Counted from the first letter of the stretch, positions 10,632-19,983 are shown. The stretch: DNA of 34,641 nt from Lawsonibacter sp. (GCA_022791075.1 JAAVYL010000016.1:1-34641), one strand, 5' to 3'. Numbers and translations are program-made. The notes: generated by a model from the sequence alone, not told the origin.

Positions 10632-10660
10632 ATATTACCATATTTCCCCGGACAATTCAA
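10632..10660 (-). promoter_or_regulatory. Sigma-A-type promoter of murD
   Basis: TTGAAT (10660-10655), a 17-bp spacer and TAATAT (10637-10632) on the minus strand, 35 bp before the murD start. It lies just after the terminator of the preceding gene, which supports a separate transcript. Confidence 0.6.
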
Positions 10661-10670
10661 TGAAAAGGCT

Positions 10671-10698
10671 TGAAAAAAGAGCGGCCTTGAAGGGCCGC
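10671..10698 (-). terminator. Intrinsic terminator after the DHFR-family gene
   Basis: On the minus strand a GCGGCC/GGCCGC stem with a 6-nt loop is followed by TCTTTTTTC. It lies 50 nt after the stop at 10749 and directly upstream of the murD promoter. Confidence 0.8.
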
Positions 10699-10748
10699 CC
10701 TCATCGCCTCTTGGGGCGTGCGCAAGATTCCTGCATTTCATCGCGGTT

Positions 10749-11297
10749 TCATCCGTCCTCAATCAAAAAATTGCACGGATTTTTACCGCTTTTACTGTAA
10801 ATCAGCTCCGCAAACTGCCCATACTGCTTCACGCTGTCAAGGCGGTACCGTTTCATCCTCCCCTTTTGGGTAAACAGCGGGATCCCATCCTCCAGCAGTA
10901 CAGGAGCGATCTGGATAATCAGGTAATCCACCATGTCCCGCTCTAACAGAGGAGCCAGAATGGTGTTTCCGCCAACAATCCAGATATTTCTGTCTCCGCC
11001 CAGGCTTTTTACAAACCCGACAACATCCCCGCTTACAGGGGTAAACCCGTTTTGAGGCAGACTGTCCTCATGGGTAAAAACGTAGTTCTCCGTGGTGGGA
11101 TATGCGCTTCCAGGGTCCTCCAGGCGGGCAATCTCCTCAAAAGTCCGCCTGCCCATGATAGTGACATCCATCTCGCTGTAGAAGCAGTCGCAGTCCGTCT
11201 CCTCCGGGCTGCCCGTCTCATGGAGCCAGGACAGGCCGTGATTTTTGTCGGCCAGGTAGCCGTCCAGGGTAATGCAGCCGTAGAAAAATACGCTCAC
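10749..11297 (-). CDS. Dihydrofolate reductase-family protein (RibD C-terminal-like)
   Basis: A 182-residue reductase-fold protein. Typical marks are CITLDGYLADKNHGLSWL near the N-terminus, TIMGRRTFEEI (the MGRxT NADPH-binding turn), and NIWIVGGNTI in the second half. The family includes true dihydrofolate reductases, RibD-type reductases and uncharacterised members such as Bacillus YyaP/YwjB. The sequence resembles the last group more than FolA, so folate reduction is not claimed. Start is GTG with AAGGAGG 5 nt upstream. A dedicated terminator follows. It begins 71 nt downstream of the malic enzyme stop and may be cotranscribed with it. Confidence 0.82.
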   Translation of the reverse strand: MSVFFYGCITLDGYLADKNHGLSWLHETGSPEETDCDCFYSEMDVTIMGRRTFEEIARLEDPGSAYPTTENYVFTHEDSLPQNGFTPVSGDVVGFVKSLGGDRNIWIVGGNTILAPLLERDMVDYLIIQIAPVLLEDGIPLFTQKGRMKRYRLDSVKQYGQFAELIYSKSGKNPCNFLIEDG

Positions 11298-11368
11298 ATT
11301 TACCTCCTTGTCTGCGGAAGAATTTTATTATGATAACCAGTGCATTGAGCGAGGTGGGTACCCTTCAA

Positions 11369-12541
11369 TTAGATTTGGGCCACACCAGATTTCCGGGCCG
11401 CCTCGGCCACGGCTTCCGCTACGGCAGGGCCCACTCTGGGGTCAAAGGCCTGAGGAATAATATACTCTTCGTTCAGCTCGGCGTCGGAGATCAGCCCGGC
11501 CAGTGCCTGGGCGGCGGCCAGCTTCATCTCCTCGTTGATATCGCTGGCCCGGACGTCCAGAGCGCCACGGAAGACGCCGGGGAACGCCAGAACATTGTTG
11601 ATCTGGTTGGGGAAGTCGCTGCGCCCGGTAGACACAACCCGGGCTCCTCCCGCCTTGGCGTCGTCGGGGAAGATTTCCGGAGTTGGGTTGGCGCAGGCAA
11701 AAACGATGGCGTCCTTCTTCATAGTTTTTACCATTTCTGTGGTGACTGTGCCGGGAGCAGAGACGCCGATAAAGACGTCAGCCCCTGCCAGGGCATCGGC
11801 CAGGGAGCCGGCCTTCTTCTCCAGATTGGTGACCTGAGCCATCTCTTCTTTAATCCAGTTCAGCCCCTTCCGGCCAGCGTAGATAGCTCCCTTCCGGTCG
11901 CACATGGTGACGTTTTTAAACCCGGCGGACAGCAGCAGCTTAACAATGGAGACAGCAGCAGCCCCAGCGCCGGAGGTGGTTATCTTCACATCCTCTTTTT
12001 TCTTATTTACCACCTTCAGGGCATTGGTCAGGCCGGCCAGGGTAATGATGGCGGTGCCGTGCTGATCGTCGTGGAAAATAGGAATGTCGCACGTTTCCTT
12101 CAGCTTCCGTTCAATCTCAAAGCACCGGGGAGCGGCGATGTCCTCCAGGTTGATGCCGCCAAAGGAGCCGGAGATATTATAAACAGTCCGGACGAACTCG
12201 TCCACATCGTGGGTCTTGACACACAACGGGAAGGCGTCTACTCCACCAAAGGACTTGAACAGGACGCATTTGCCCTCCATTACAGGCATACCCGCCTCGG
12301 GGCCGATATCCCCCAGGCCTAAAACAGCGGAGCCGTCAGTAATGACGGCCACCAGATTGTGACGCCGGGTAAGCTCATAGCTCTGCTTCAAGTCCTCCTG
12401 AATGGCCAGACAGGGCTGGGCCACGCCGGGGGTGTAGGCCAAAGACAGGGAATCCTTGTCATTGGCAGGCACTGTGGCGACTACCTCAATTTTTCCTTTC
12501 CACTCACCGTGCAGGCGCAGACTTTCCTTCGCGTAATCCAT
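11369..12541 (-). CDS. NAD(P)-dependent malic enzyme
   Basis: Oxidative decarboxylation of malate to pyruvate with reduction of NAD+ or NADP+, in the cytoplasm. It has 390 residues, the short bacterial type without the phosphotransacetylase domain of MaeB. Visible are the [13 protein letters not shown] start block, [17 protein letters not shown] (about 68-84) with the EGK lysine (K91), the metal-binding acidic cluster NLED (131-134) and HDDQHGTA (157-164), and the dinucleotide-binding GAGAAA (191-196). Cofactor preference cannot be assigned. ATG start with GGGGAG 7 nt upstream. It is divergent from the sodium-dependent transporter, with a separate promoter on each strand of the 246-bp gap. 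Confidence 0.94.
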   Translation of the reverse strand: MDYAKESLRLHGEWKGKIEVVATVPANDKDSLSLAYTPGVAQPCLAIQEDLKQSYELTRRHNLVAVITDGSAVLGLGDIGPEAGMPVMEGKCVLFKSFGGVDAFPLCVKTHDVDEFVRTVYNISGSFGGINLEDIAAPRCFEIERKLKETCDIPIFHDDQHGTAIITLAGLTNALKVVNKKKEDVKITTSGAGAAAVSIVKLLLSAGFKNVTMCDRKGAIYAGRKGLNWIKEEMAQVTNLEKKAGSLADALAGADVFIGVSAPGTVTTEMVKTMKKDAIVFACANPTPEIFPDDAKAGGARVVSTGRSDFPNQINNVLAFPGVFRGALDVRASDINEEMKLAAAQALAGLISDAELNEEYIIPQAFDPRVGPAVAEAVAEAARKSGVAQI

Positions 12542-12595
12542 GTCGTTCTCCCCTCATTGTAAAATAGAGCGGGCGTATATACTCCCGTCAAATAT

Positions 12596-12623
12596 ATTAT
12601 ACTAAACTCTGGAAAAAGCGCAA
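12596..12623 (-). promoter_or_regulatory. Candidate promoter of malic enzyme
   Basis: On the minus strand a perfect TATAAT (12601-12596) lies 16 bp downstream of TTGCGC (12623-12618). A second possibility with TTGACG further downstream needs a 19-bp spacer and is less likely. Confidence 0.5.
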
Positions 12624-12705
12624 TGGGCAGTTTTATTTTTTATAGCTTTTACCCCTGTTTTTTTCATACTTTTTCCGTTTTCTCCCTATTTCTTTTATTT
12701 TATCG

Positions 12706-12734
12706 TTGACGCGGGAGGGTTTTTCTGTTAAAAT
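12706..12734 (+). promoter_or_regulatory. Sigma-A-type promoter of the NSS transporter
   Basis: TTGACG (12706-12711), a 17-bp spacer and TAAAAT (12729-12734), 53 bp before the ATG at 12788. The leader is short and no riboswitch-like structure is visible in it. Confidence 0.65.
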
Positions 12735-12787
12735 GGCATTTAACTGGCATTTTGCTGTGTGAATAAATTGTAAACAGGAGGAAAATT

Positions 12788-14218
12788 ATGGAACATCATC
12801 ACAGAGGAGAATGGGGCAGCAATTTAGGCTTCCTGATGGCCGCCGTCGGTTCAGCCGTTGGTTTGGGCAACATCTGGGGCTTTCCCTACCGGATGGGCGT
12901 CAACGGAGGCTTTGCCTTTCTGATTGTCTATCTGATCCTGGCGGCCACTGTGGGCCTGAGTATCATGCTGTGCGAGCTGGCTATCGGCCGGAGGGCCAGC
13001 CGGAGCGTGCTGGTGAGCTATCAGCAGCTGGGGGGGAAAATGGGCACTGTACTGGGCTTTTTGGCCATGCTCTCCCCCTTCCTGATTCTGAGCTTCTACA
13101 CCGTGCTTGGCGCTTACTGTGTGGAGTATATGGCACTGAACATGGCCGACCTGGCGTTCAGCGTGTCTGCTTTGGCGGGCCTGTCCGGCGGTGACTCCTT
13201 CAATGCGGTACGGGTCAACCAGTTCGGCGCAGTGGCCTTCACTTTCCTCTTTATCTTCATCTGCTTCCTCATCATCCGGGGCGGCATCAAGGACGGTATT
13301 GAAAAATTCAACAAGATCGGTATGCCCGCCCTGTTTATTATGCTGCTGGTAGTTATCGTCCGGGCTGTCACCCTGCCCGGGGCTGACGAGGGCCTGGCAT
13401 TCATGTTCGCTCCCAACTTCACCCCCTTTAAGGAGAACTTTCTCAGTGTGCTCTCCGCCGCCGGCGGCCAGATGTTCTTCTCCCTGTCTCTGGCTATGGG
13501 CATTACTGTCACCTATGGCTCCTATCTGAGCAAGAAGGAGAGTCTGGTAAAGAACTCCCTCATCATCATCATCTCTGACACCATTGTGGCTATCCTGGCT
13601 GGTATGGCCGTGCTCCCCGCCGCTTTCGCCCTGGGTGGAAAAGACGCTGCCAAGAAGGGTGCCGCGCTGCTCTTCATCACCCTTCAGGACGTGTTCAACG
13701 CTATGGGTGCAGCCGGTCCCCTTTTCGGTGTGATCTTCTACCTGCTGGTGATTCTGGCCGCCATCACTTCCTCCATCGCCCTGCTGGAGGTGCTTGTCAC
13801 CTTCCTGTCCGACCGTATCGCTCTCAAGGGCAAGATCCCCAACCGAGCCAAGCTGGTTACCATTGTCTGTCTAGTGGTCTTTGCCGAGGCCGCCCTGGTG
13901 GCCGCTGACGGACTGGGAGCCAACGGCCTGTGGATTCCCTTCCACGAGACCGGACGGAACCTGGGGGCCTCCTGGCTGGACTTTATTGATTTCATCTCTG
14001 AGGGTGTGGCGATGCCGCTGGGCGCACTGATTATGTCCATCTGGATCGGATGGTTTGTGGGCCCCAAGGTAATTCAGGACGAGGTGGAACAGGAAGGCCA
14101 CAAGATGAGCGACGGTATGCGTGCTTTCTTCAACTTCTGCATCAAGGTAATCGCTCCCATCGGTATGGCCTTTATCCTCTACGGTCAGCTCTGTGAGTTC
14201 TTCACCATTCCCACTTAA
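12788..14218 (+). CDS. Sodium-dependent transporter, neurotransmitter:sodium symporter (SNF/NSS) family
   Basis: A 476-residue membrane symporter with about 11-12 helices and a LeuT-type fold. The first helix carries the family's signature (GFLMAAVGSAVGLGNIWGFP), whose unwound middle forms the sodium and substrate sites in LeuT. Further marks are IMLCELAIGRR after helix 2, and FSLSLAMGITVTYGSYLSKK in the helix 6-7 region. Bacterial members mostly import amino acids, often hydrophobic or aromatic ones. The particular substrate cannot be assigned. ATG with AGGAGG 7 nt upstream. It has its own promoter and terminator and so is probably a single-gene transcript, convergent with recN. Confidence 0.92.
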   Translation: MEHHHRGEWGSNLGFLMAAVGSAVGLGNIWGFPYRMGVNGGFAFLIVYLILAATVGLSIMLCELAIGRRASRSVLVSYQQLGGKMGTVLGFLAMLSPFLILSFYTVLGAYCVEYMALNMADLAFSVSALAGLSGGDSFNAVRVNQFGAVAFTFLFIFICFLIIRGGIKDGIEKFNKIGMPALFIMLLVVIVRAVTLPGADEGLAFMFAPNFTPFKENFLSVLSAAGGQMFFSLSLAMGITVTYGSYLSKKESLVKNSLIIIISDTIVAILAGMAVLPAAFALGGKDAAKKGAALLFITLQDVFNAMGAAGPLFGVIFYLLVILAAITSSIALLEVLVTFLSDRIALKGKIPNRAKLVTIVCLVVFAEAALVAADGLGANGLWIPFHETGRNLGASWLDFIDFISEGVAMPLGALIMSIWIGWFVGPKVIQDEVEQEGHKMSDGMRAFFNFCIKVIAPIGMAFILYGQLCEFFTIPT

Positions 14219-14230
14219 ACAAAAAATATT

Positions 14231-14269
14231 CAGGGCGCGCACCCCATCCGGCTGCGCGCCCTGTTTTTT
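14231..14269. terminator. Terminator between NSS transporter and recN
   Basis: An 11-bp GC-rich stem (CAGGGCGCGCA with TGCGCGCCCTG) and an 11-nt loop are followed on the plus strand by six T. On the minus strand AATATTTTTTG follows, so it can serve both convergent transcripts. It touches the recN stop codon. Confidence 0.9.
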
Positions 14270-15953
14270 ATCGTTTGTGATAGGCCTCCGCTTGTTCCAG
14301 CAGCTCCCCGGCGCTCTGCCGCAGCACGTCGGTGACTGTGGCCCCGCCAATCAGGCGGGCCAGCTCCTCCACCCTGCCCTGCCGGTCCAGCCGCTCCACG
14401 TTGGTGAAGGTGCGGCCCTTTTTTTCTCCCTTCTTCACGGAAAAGTGGGTGTCAGCCATAGCGGCGATCTGGGGCAGATGGGTGACGCACAGCACCTGCT
14501 TGCGCTGGGCCACGTCGGCCATCTTTTCCGCTACCTTCTGGGCTGCCCGGCCGGACACGCCGGTGTCTACCTCATCAAAGACCAGGCTGCCAATGCCGTC
14601 ATCCTCAGCCAGCACATTTTTCAGGGCCAGCATGATTCGGGCCAGCTCGCCGCCGGAAGCCACCTTCTGGATCGGTTTGAGGGCCTCTCCCAGGTTAGCG
14701 GACATGAGGAACTGCACCTGGTCCATTCCTGTCTCGTCCATACCGTCCTGGGCCTGGCTGGCGGAAAAGTCGGTGACAAACTGCACCTTGGGCATGTCTA
14801 ACTGGCGCAGCTCCTCCTGCACCCGCTTCTGCAGCCTCTCCGCCGCTTTCTGACGCGCCTTGGTCAGCGCCTCTCCCCTCTTCTGGGCCTCCTTTCGGGC
14901 CTTCTCCAGCTCCTTCTCCAGCTTTTGGACGGTGTCGTCGGCATCCTGAATCTGTTCCAGCTCTACTGTGCACTGCTCCAAATAGTCCAGCATGTCGGCC
15001 ACTGTGGGGCCGTATTTCTTTTTCAGCCGGTAGATGACATCCAGCCGGCTCTCCAGCTGGTCCAGCTCCTCCGGGGAGAAATCGAACTCGTCGGCAAAAT
15101 CCCGGACGGTCTCCGCCGCATCATCGGCGGCATACCGCAGGGCTGTGAGCTTCTCACCCAGCTCCTCTAACTGGGAACCCAGCCGGGTCACAGAACGAAT
15201 AGCTCCCTCCGCCTCATTGATCAGGTCGCACGCCCCCTGGCTGTCCTCTCCGCCAGACAGGGCAAACTGGGCCGCCTGGATGGCCTCCATCAGTTTGCCC
15301 GAGCTGCGCAGCAGGGTTTTCCTGCTGTCCAGCTCCTCATCCTCACCCGGTTTCAGATCGGCGCGCTCCAATTCCTTAATCTGATACTCCAGAGTATCCA
15401 CCCGGCGGGAACGCTCCGCCTCATCCATCTCCAGCTTGGAGATCCGCTTCCGCAAGTCAGCCATAGTGTGATAGGCAGCTTGGTAATCTGCCAGCAGAGC
15501 TACGGTTTTGCCAAAGCTGTCCAGATACCCCAGGTGGCAGTCCGGATCCAGCAGCTGCGGGCCGTCGTGCTGGCCGTGGATGTTCAGCAGCTGTCGGCCC
15601 AGCTCCCGGAGCTGGGCAACTGTCAAGGGGCGGCCATTTACACGACAGGCGTTGCGCCCGTCCCCCTGAATTTCCCGCTGGAGCATCAGCTCCTCCCCGT
15701 CCACTGGGAATCCGTTGTCCTCCAGCCATTTCAGGGGCAGTGAACCGGTAAACACCGCATTGACCAGTGCCGACTTGGCGCCAGTTCGAATCAATTCCCG
15801 ACTGGTCCGCTCGCCCAGGACGGCGCTGATCGCGTCGATTACAATGGACTTGCCCGCCCCTGTTTCGCCGGTAAGGACATTGAAGCCGGCGTCAAATCCA
15901 ATATCTGCCGATTCAATGATGGCAATATTTTCTATATGAAGCAAAGAAAGCAT
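14268..15953 (-). CDS. recN: DNA repair protein RecN
   Basis: SMC-like ATPase that acts early in double-strand break repair. It has 561 residues, normal length. The Walker A motif GETGAGKS is at 29-36. A long coiled-coil middle (about 150-380, many E, L and K) separates it from the ABC signature region (KVASGGELARIMLALK) and the Walker B stretch SLVFDEVDTGVSG, followed by the CVTHLPQIAA switch histidine block. ATG with a GGAGAGGAG site. It is the last gene of the nusB operon, 30 nt after argR. In Bacillus, recN follows ahrC in the same way and is damage-inducible; no clear LexA box was seen here. Confidence 0.96.
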   Translation of the reverse strand: MLSLLHIENIAIIESADIGFDAGFNVLTGETGAGKSIVIDAISAVLGERTSRELIRTGAKSALVNAVFTGSLPLKWLEDNGFPVDGEELMLQREIQGDGRNACRVNGRPLTVAQLRELGRQLLNIHGQHDGPQLLDPDCHLGYLDSFGKTVALLADYQAAYHTMADLRKRISKLEMDEAERSRRVDTLEYQIKELERADLKPGEDEELDSRKTLLRSSGKLMEAIQAAQFALSGGEDSQGACDLINEAEGAIRSVTRLGSQLEELGEKLTALRYAADDAAETVRDFADEFDFSPEELDQLESRLDVIYRLKKKYGPTVADMLDYLEQCTVELEQIQDADDTVQKLEKELEKARKEAQKRGEALTKARQKAAERLQKRVQEELRQLDMPKVQFVTDFSASQAQDGMDETGMDQVQFLMSANLGEALKPIQKVASGGELARIMLALKNVLAEDDGIGSLVFDEVDTGVSGRAAQKVAEKMADVAQRKQVLCVTHLPQIAAMADTHFSVKKGEKKGRTFTNVERLDRQGRVEELARLIGGATVTDVLRQSAGELLEQAEAYHKR

Positions 15954-15983
15954 ACCTGTTCTCCTCTCCAGATCACTCCTGTG

Positions 15984-16436
15984 TCACCGCAGCAATTTGT
16001 GTACCTCACCGCTGAACTGCTGAGCGAAGGAATTGTCCCGCATAATGAGGATACCGGTATCATCCCCGGCCAGACTGCCCACCATACCGTCAATGTCCAT
16101 GGCGTCCAACGCAGAACAGGCGGCAGATGCCAGGCCAGGCATGGTGCGCACCACCACAATGTTCTGGGCCACGTCCACTGAGACAACCCCCTCTTTAAAA
16201 ATGTTACGCAGGCGGGTGTCTGAGGCGGAGGATAGCTTTCGGTCGGACAGGGTATAGCGATAGCTTCCTGTCCCGGTCAGCTCCTTGACCAGACGAAGCT
16301 CCTTGATGTCCCGGGAAATAGTGGCCTGCGTGGTAGAGTAGCCCCGGATACGCAGTTCCTCCAAAAGCTGCTCCTGGGTGTCAATTTCCTTGGCCTGTAT
16401 AATTTTTAAAATTTCGTTTTGCCGAACATTTTTCAT
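15984..16436 (-). CDS. argR: Arginine repressor ArgR/AhrC
   Basis: Arginine-responsive transcription factor of 150 residues, the usual size. The N-terminal winged helix (residues 1-70) contains the DNA-contacting TQATISRDIKEL block. The C-terminal domain (about 80-150) forms the hexamer and binds arginine, with the conserved GDDTGILIMRD segment. The family represses arginine biosynthesis and can activate catabolism. Its ATG overlaps the nadK stop as ATGA (4 nt), with GGAGG upstream, so the two are translationally coupled. No arginine biosynthetic gene is in the window. Confidence 0.95.
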   Translation of the reverse strand: MKNVRQNEILKIIQAKEIDTQEQLLEELRIRGYSTTQATISRDIKELRLVKELTGTGSYRYTLSDRKLSSASDTRLRNIFKEGVVSVDVAQNIVVVRTMPGLASAACSALDAMDIDGMVGSLAGDDTGILIMRDNSFAQQFSGEVHKLLR

Positions 16437-17305
16437 GTGGTCAGTCCTCCAAGCTTTTGATTAATGACCTGATAGAAACTTCGGTCAGCCAGCCGAACCA
16501 GCTGAGTGGAACGCTCGGACTGATTGATTTCCACCCTGTCCCCGCCCGTTAAACGGACCGCTTTTCCGCCGTCTACTGACAAGTATAGATACTTGCGGTT
16601 CCCCCTGGGGAGCTGGACCGTGACCACACGCTCCGGTGCCAGAACCATGGACCGGGCGGACAACTGGTGTGCACAGACCGGGGTGATAATAACACACCTG
16701 GAGGTGGGCTCCACAATAGGGCCTCCTGCCGACATAGAGTATGCAGTGGACCCTGTTGGTGTCGCTATGATCACACCGTCTCCCGTAATGCCGCATACCT
16801 TTACACGGTCTGCAAACACCTCCATTTCTGCCACCCGAGCCATAGAGCCTTTGGAAATGACTGCATCGTTGAGTGCTGTGTCCCGACTGATTACCTTGTC
16901 GCCCCGCAGTACCCTGACGTCCAGCATGATCCTTTCCTCCAATGTGTACATGCCGTGTGCCAGGGGTGCCAGCAGGGACAGCTCGCTCCGCTCCAGCTCC
17001 GCCATAAAGCCAACGCTGCCCGTATTTACTCCTAAAATTGGCACGTTGTGGAGGGTGGCGTCCCGGGCCGCATGGAGAATGGTTCCATCCCCTCCAAAGC
17101 AGATGAGCAAGTCAGCTGTGGGCAGCTCCCGGTCCAGGGTAGACAGAGGTACCTGACGGGGCAAATCCAGTCTGTCTCCCTTTTTGGGCTGGAACGGCAG
17201 GCACATGACAGCCTGGGCTCCGGCGTGCTCCAGTACCCTTTTGGCTTCTAATGCCACCCGCAGCCCCTTATCCCGATACGGATTGGAACTGAGTACAATT
17301 TTCAC
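16433..17305 (-). CDS. nadK: NAD kinase
   Basis: Phosphorylates NAD+ to NADP+ with ATP or polyphosphate. It has 290 residues from the GTG at 17305. The catalytic GGDG motif is at 71-74 (ICFGGDGTILHAAR), followed by NTGSVGFMAEL and the conserved GDGVIIATPTGSTAYS block. The GTG has AAGGAGG 7 nt upstream and overlaps the tlyA stop as GTGA, which supports this start over the longer frame to 17323. Position between tlyA and argR is common in Clostridia but not in Bacillus subtilis. It supplies NADPH for the isoprenoid pathway encoded in the same operon, an inferred link. Confidence 0.95.
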   Translation of the reverse strand: MKIVLSSNPYRDKGLRVALEAKRVLEHAGAQAVMCLPFQPKKGDRLDLPRQVPLSTLDRELPTADLLICFGGDGTILHAARDATLHNVPILGVNTGSVGFMAELERSELSLLAPLAHGMYTLEERIMLDVRVLRGDKVISRDTALNDAVISKGSMARVAEMEVFADRVKVCGITGDGVIIATPTGSTAYSMSAGGPIVEPTSRCVIITPVCAHQLSARSMVLAPERVVTVQLPRGNRKYLYLSVDGGKAVRLTGGDRVEINQSERSTQLVRLADRSFYQVINQKLGGLTT

Positions 17306-18114
17306 GGCTGTTCCTCCTTCCAAATCCTGTGGGACTCTTCCACCAGATCCTTCAAGCTTCCCTCATAGCCGGGATGATCCCCTGCGCAAAGATAACCCAG
17401 ATACTCAATATTGCCCTCAGGCCCCTTTATTGGTGAAAAGGTAATATCCTTTACGGAAAATCCTCCCTGAGACGCGTGGTCCAGGAAACGGTTTAAGACC
17501 TCCAAATGGGTGTTCGGGTCCCGAACCACCCCCTTTTTTCCAACCTTATCCTTTCCTGCTTCAAACTGAGGCTTAATCAGGCACACCCCTTGCCCATCCT
17601 CCTTCATCAAAGGACGCAGAGCGGGCAGAATCAGACTCAGAGAGATGAAAGAAACGTCCACAGAGAAAAAGTCCAAGGGCTCTGGAATGTGCTCCCGGGT
17701 CAGGTAGCGGGCGTTGGTGCGCTCCATACAGACTACCTGGGGATGGGTGCGCAGCCGCCAGTCCAGTTGATTGTAGCCCACATCCACAGCGTATACCAGC
17801 TTTGCTCCATTTTGGAGCATACAGTCAGTGAAGCCCCCTGTGGAAGCGCCAATGTCGGCGCAGACAGTTCCCTCCAGGGAAATTGGCCACAGGACCATCG
17901 CCTTTTCCAGCTTCAGCCCGCCCCGGCTCACGTAGCGCAGGGGATTTTTTGTCCGCACCTCTATGACGTCCTCCCCCGCTATGGAGGCGCCTGCTTTCAG
18001 CTGCTTCTGTCCGTTAACATAGACCTCTCCCGCCATAATCAGTGCCTGCGCTTTCTGCCGGCTCTCTGCCAGCCCCAGTTCGGCTACAGCCATGTCCAGA
18101 CGTTTTTTAGCCAC
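17302..18114 (-). CDS. tlyA: TlyA-family rRNA 2'-O-methyltransferase
   Basis: An S4-domain plus FtsJ-like methyltransferase (270 residues). Mycobacterial TlyA methylates the 2'-OH of cytidines in 16S and 23S rRNA; the hemolysin name is historical. The N-terminal S4 domain (1-60) has the family start KKRLDMAVAELGLAESRQKA. SAM-binding motif DIGASTGGFTDC is at 87-98, and SVDVSFISLSLILPAL carries the catalytic-core aspartate block. The GTG at 18114 is chosen: GGAGG lies 9 nt upstream and the protein then begins exactly at the family's N-terminus. This makes it overlap the dxs end by 8 nt. Bacillus yqxC occupies the same place. Confidence 0.92.
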   Translation of the reverse strand: MAKKRLDMAVAELGLAESRQKAQALIMAGEVYVNGQKQLKAGASIAGEDVIEVRTKNPLRYVSRGGLKLEKAMVLWPISLEGTVCADIGASTGGFTDCMLQNGAKLVYAVDVGYNQLDWRLRTHPQVVCMERTNARYLTREHIPEPLDFFSVDVSFISLSLILPALRPLMKEDGQGVCLIKPQFEAGKDKVGKKGVVRDPNTHLEVLNRFLDHASQGGFSVKDITFSPIKGPEGNIEYLGYLCAGDHPGYEGSLKDLVEESHRIWKEEQP

Positions 18115-19963
18115 GGCCCAACACCTCCAGAGCTTTTTTTGCAATTCCCTCCCCATCCAGGAACAGCTTTTGCTTCAGCACGGCGGCAGCCCCATGGGGA
18201 ATAAAGCCTTCACCGCAGTTGATCAAAGCGGTTTTTGCAGGCAGTCCGGCCACCTCCAGCCGGGCGGCCAGGCGCTGCCCCACACATCCCCGAGCGCACT
18301 GCTCCTCTGCCACCAACAGCGCCTTTGTCTTCCGGACGGACAGCTCTACCAGCTCAGGAACCAGAGGGGTGAGCTGGTTCAGCTTGACTACCTCAGCCTG
18401 GATTCCCTGGGCCTCCAGAAGCGCAGCGGCCTGCAGAATCTCATTGATTTGGGTGCCGTAGCCCACCAGCGTAACGTCGTTTCCCCAGCGGAGGATAGCC
18501 GCAGGCTCCTCTCCGGCGGTCCCAATAAAAGCGCCCTCGCCACCCCGCGGGTATCGGACAGCCACAGGCCCGCTGAGCTGGAACAGAGCCCTGTTCAGCA
18601 TAACCTCCAGCTCAGCAAAACTGGCGGGTGCCAGAACCGTCATATTGGGAACTGTATCCAAAAATGCGGCGTCAAACAGGCCATGATGGGTCTCTCCGTC
18701 GTCCCCCACCAGACCGGCCCGGTCCACTCCCAGCACCACATGAAGATTGTCGATAGCTGCATCGTGCAGAAGCATATCGTAGGCACGTTGGAGAAAGGTG
18801 GAATACACCGCGAACACAGGAACAGTCCCCTGCTTGGCCATCCCCGCCGCCATAGAGGCGGCGCAGCCCTCGGCAATTCCCACGTCAAAAAAACGGTCAG
18901 GATATTTTTGCGCGAACTGCTCCAGTCCTGTCCCCCCTGTCATTGCGGCAGTAAGGGCACACACCCGCCTGTCCTGGCCTGCCAGTCTGACCAGAGTTCG
19001 GCCGAAAACGGCAGAGAAATTGTCAGCGGGCTCCCTTTTGGGCCTGCCTGTCATGGGATCAAAGGGAGCTACCCCGTGGAAGGCATCCGGATTCTCCTCC
19101 GCAGGCAGAAAGCCCTTTCCCTTTACAGTCTTTACATGGAGCAGAACTGGCTCATCTATGTCCTTGGCATACTGCAAAATCCTGGTCAGCATAGGCAGAT
19201 CATGACCGTTTACCGGCCCCAGGTAGCGAAATCCCATGTTTTCAAACATACTGCAGGGCAGCAGGCTTTGCTTCAAGGCCTGCTTCACCCGATGGGTCAC
19301 CCGATAGATTACCCGGCCCGGAGCTGTGGCGTTCATAATCCGGCGGTAATACTTTTTGAAGGTGAGATACTGAGGCTTCAGTCTCTGTCTGGCCAGATGG
19401 TCCGCCACGCCGCCCACGTTGGGGGTGATTGACATGCCGTTGTCATTGAGAATGACCAGAAGCTGCTGGCCGCATTCCCCCGCGTTGGACAGTCCCTCAT
19501 AGGCCAGCCCCCCGGTCAGGGCGCCATCCCCTATCAGGACAATCACCTTATAGTCCTCCCCCAGCACCGCCCGGGCCCGGGCCATCCCCAACGCCACAGC
19601 CACAGAGTTTGAGGCGTGACCGGCAATAAACGCGTCATGGATGCTTTCGCTGGGCTTTGGAAACCCGGCGACGCCGCCATACTGACGCAGGGTGGCCATT
19701 GCCTTCCGCCGCCCGGTGATCATCTTGTGGGGATAGCACTGGTGACCTACGTCAAAGACGAGCCGGTCCGTCGAGGTGTCAAACACCCGATGGATGGCGA
19801 CAGTCAGCTCCACAGCGCCCAGGTTGGAGGCCAGGTGGCCTCCGGTTTGGGACACGTCCTCTACCAGCTCCCGGCGCAGCTGAGCGCACAAATTCTCGCC
19901 CTCCTGATCGGTCAGATGGGAGAGAACCGGTTTATACTCCATGTCTTTGACAGAATTGGCCAA
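18107..19963 (-). CDS. dxs: 1-deoxy-D-xylulose-5-phosphate synthase
   Basis: Thiamine-diphosphate enzyme that condenses pyruvate and glyceraldehyde 3-phosphate in the first step of the non-mevalonate isoprenoid pathway. It has 618 residues, typical. Visible are DVGHQCYPHK (71-80), the ThDP-binding GDGALTGG (145-152) through NDNGMS (173-178), the central pyrimidine-binding domain with FAVYSTFLQRAYDMLLHD, the DRAGLVGDDGETHHG block, and a transketolase C-terminal domain. Start is TTG with GGAGGAG 7 nt upstream; the next ATG has no such site. It lies 20 nt after ispA, so precursor and prenyl chain synthesis are cotranscribed. Confidence 0.97.
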   Translation of the reverse strand: MANSVKDMEYKPVLSHLTDQEGENLCAQLRRELVEDVSQTGGHLASNLGAVELTVAIHRVFDTSTDRLVFDVGHQCYPHKMITGRRKAMATLRQYGGVAGFPKPSESIHDAFIAGHASNSVAVALGMARARAVLGEDYKVIVLIGDGALTGGLAYEGLSNAGECGQQLLVILNDNGMSITPNVGGVADHLARQRLKPQYLTFKKYYRRIMNATAPGRVIYRVTHRVKQALKQSLLPCSMFENMGFRYLGPVNGHDLPMLTRILQYAKDIDEPVLLHVKTVKGKGFLPAEENPDAFHGVAPFDPMTGRPKREPADNFSAVFGRTLVRLAGQDRRVCALTAAMTGGTGLEQFAQKYPDRFFDVGIAEGCAASMAAGMAKQGTVPVFAVYSTFLQRAYDMLLHDAAIDNLHVVLGVDRAGLVGDDGETHHGLFDAAFLDTVPNMTVLAPASFAELEVMLNRALFQLSGPVAVRYPRGGEGAFIGTAGEEPAAILRWGNDVTLVGYGTQINEILQAAALLEAQGIQAEVVKLNQLTPLVPELVELSVRKTKALLVAEEQCARGCVGQRLAARLEVAGLPAKTALINCGEGFIPHGAAAVLKQKLFLDGEGIAKKALEVLGRG

Positions 19964-19983
19964 AATAACTCTCCTCCGAAGGC

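Noticed and set aside
11330-12322. 330-codon plus-strand frame opposite malic enzyme
   Set aside because: Shadow of the malic enzyme gene, which carries all family motifs.
18092-19432. 446-codon plus-strand frame opposite dxs
   Set aside because: Antisense to highly conserved dxs; no ribosome site or motif.
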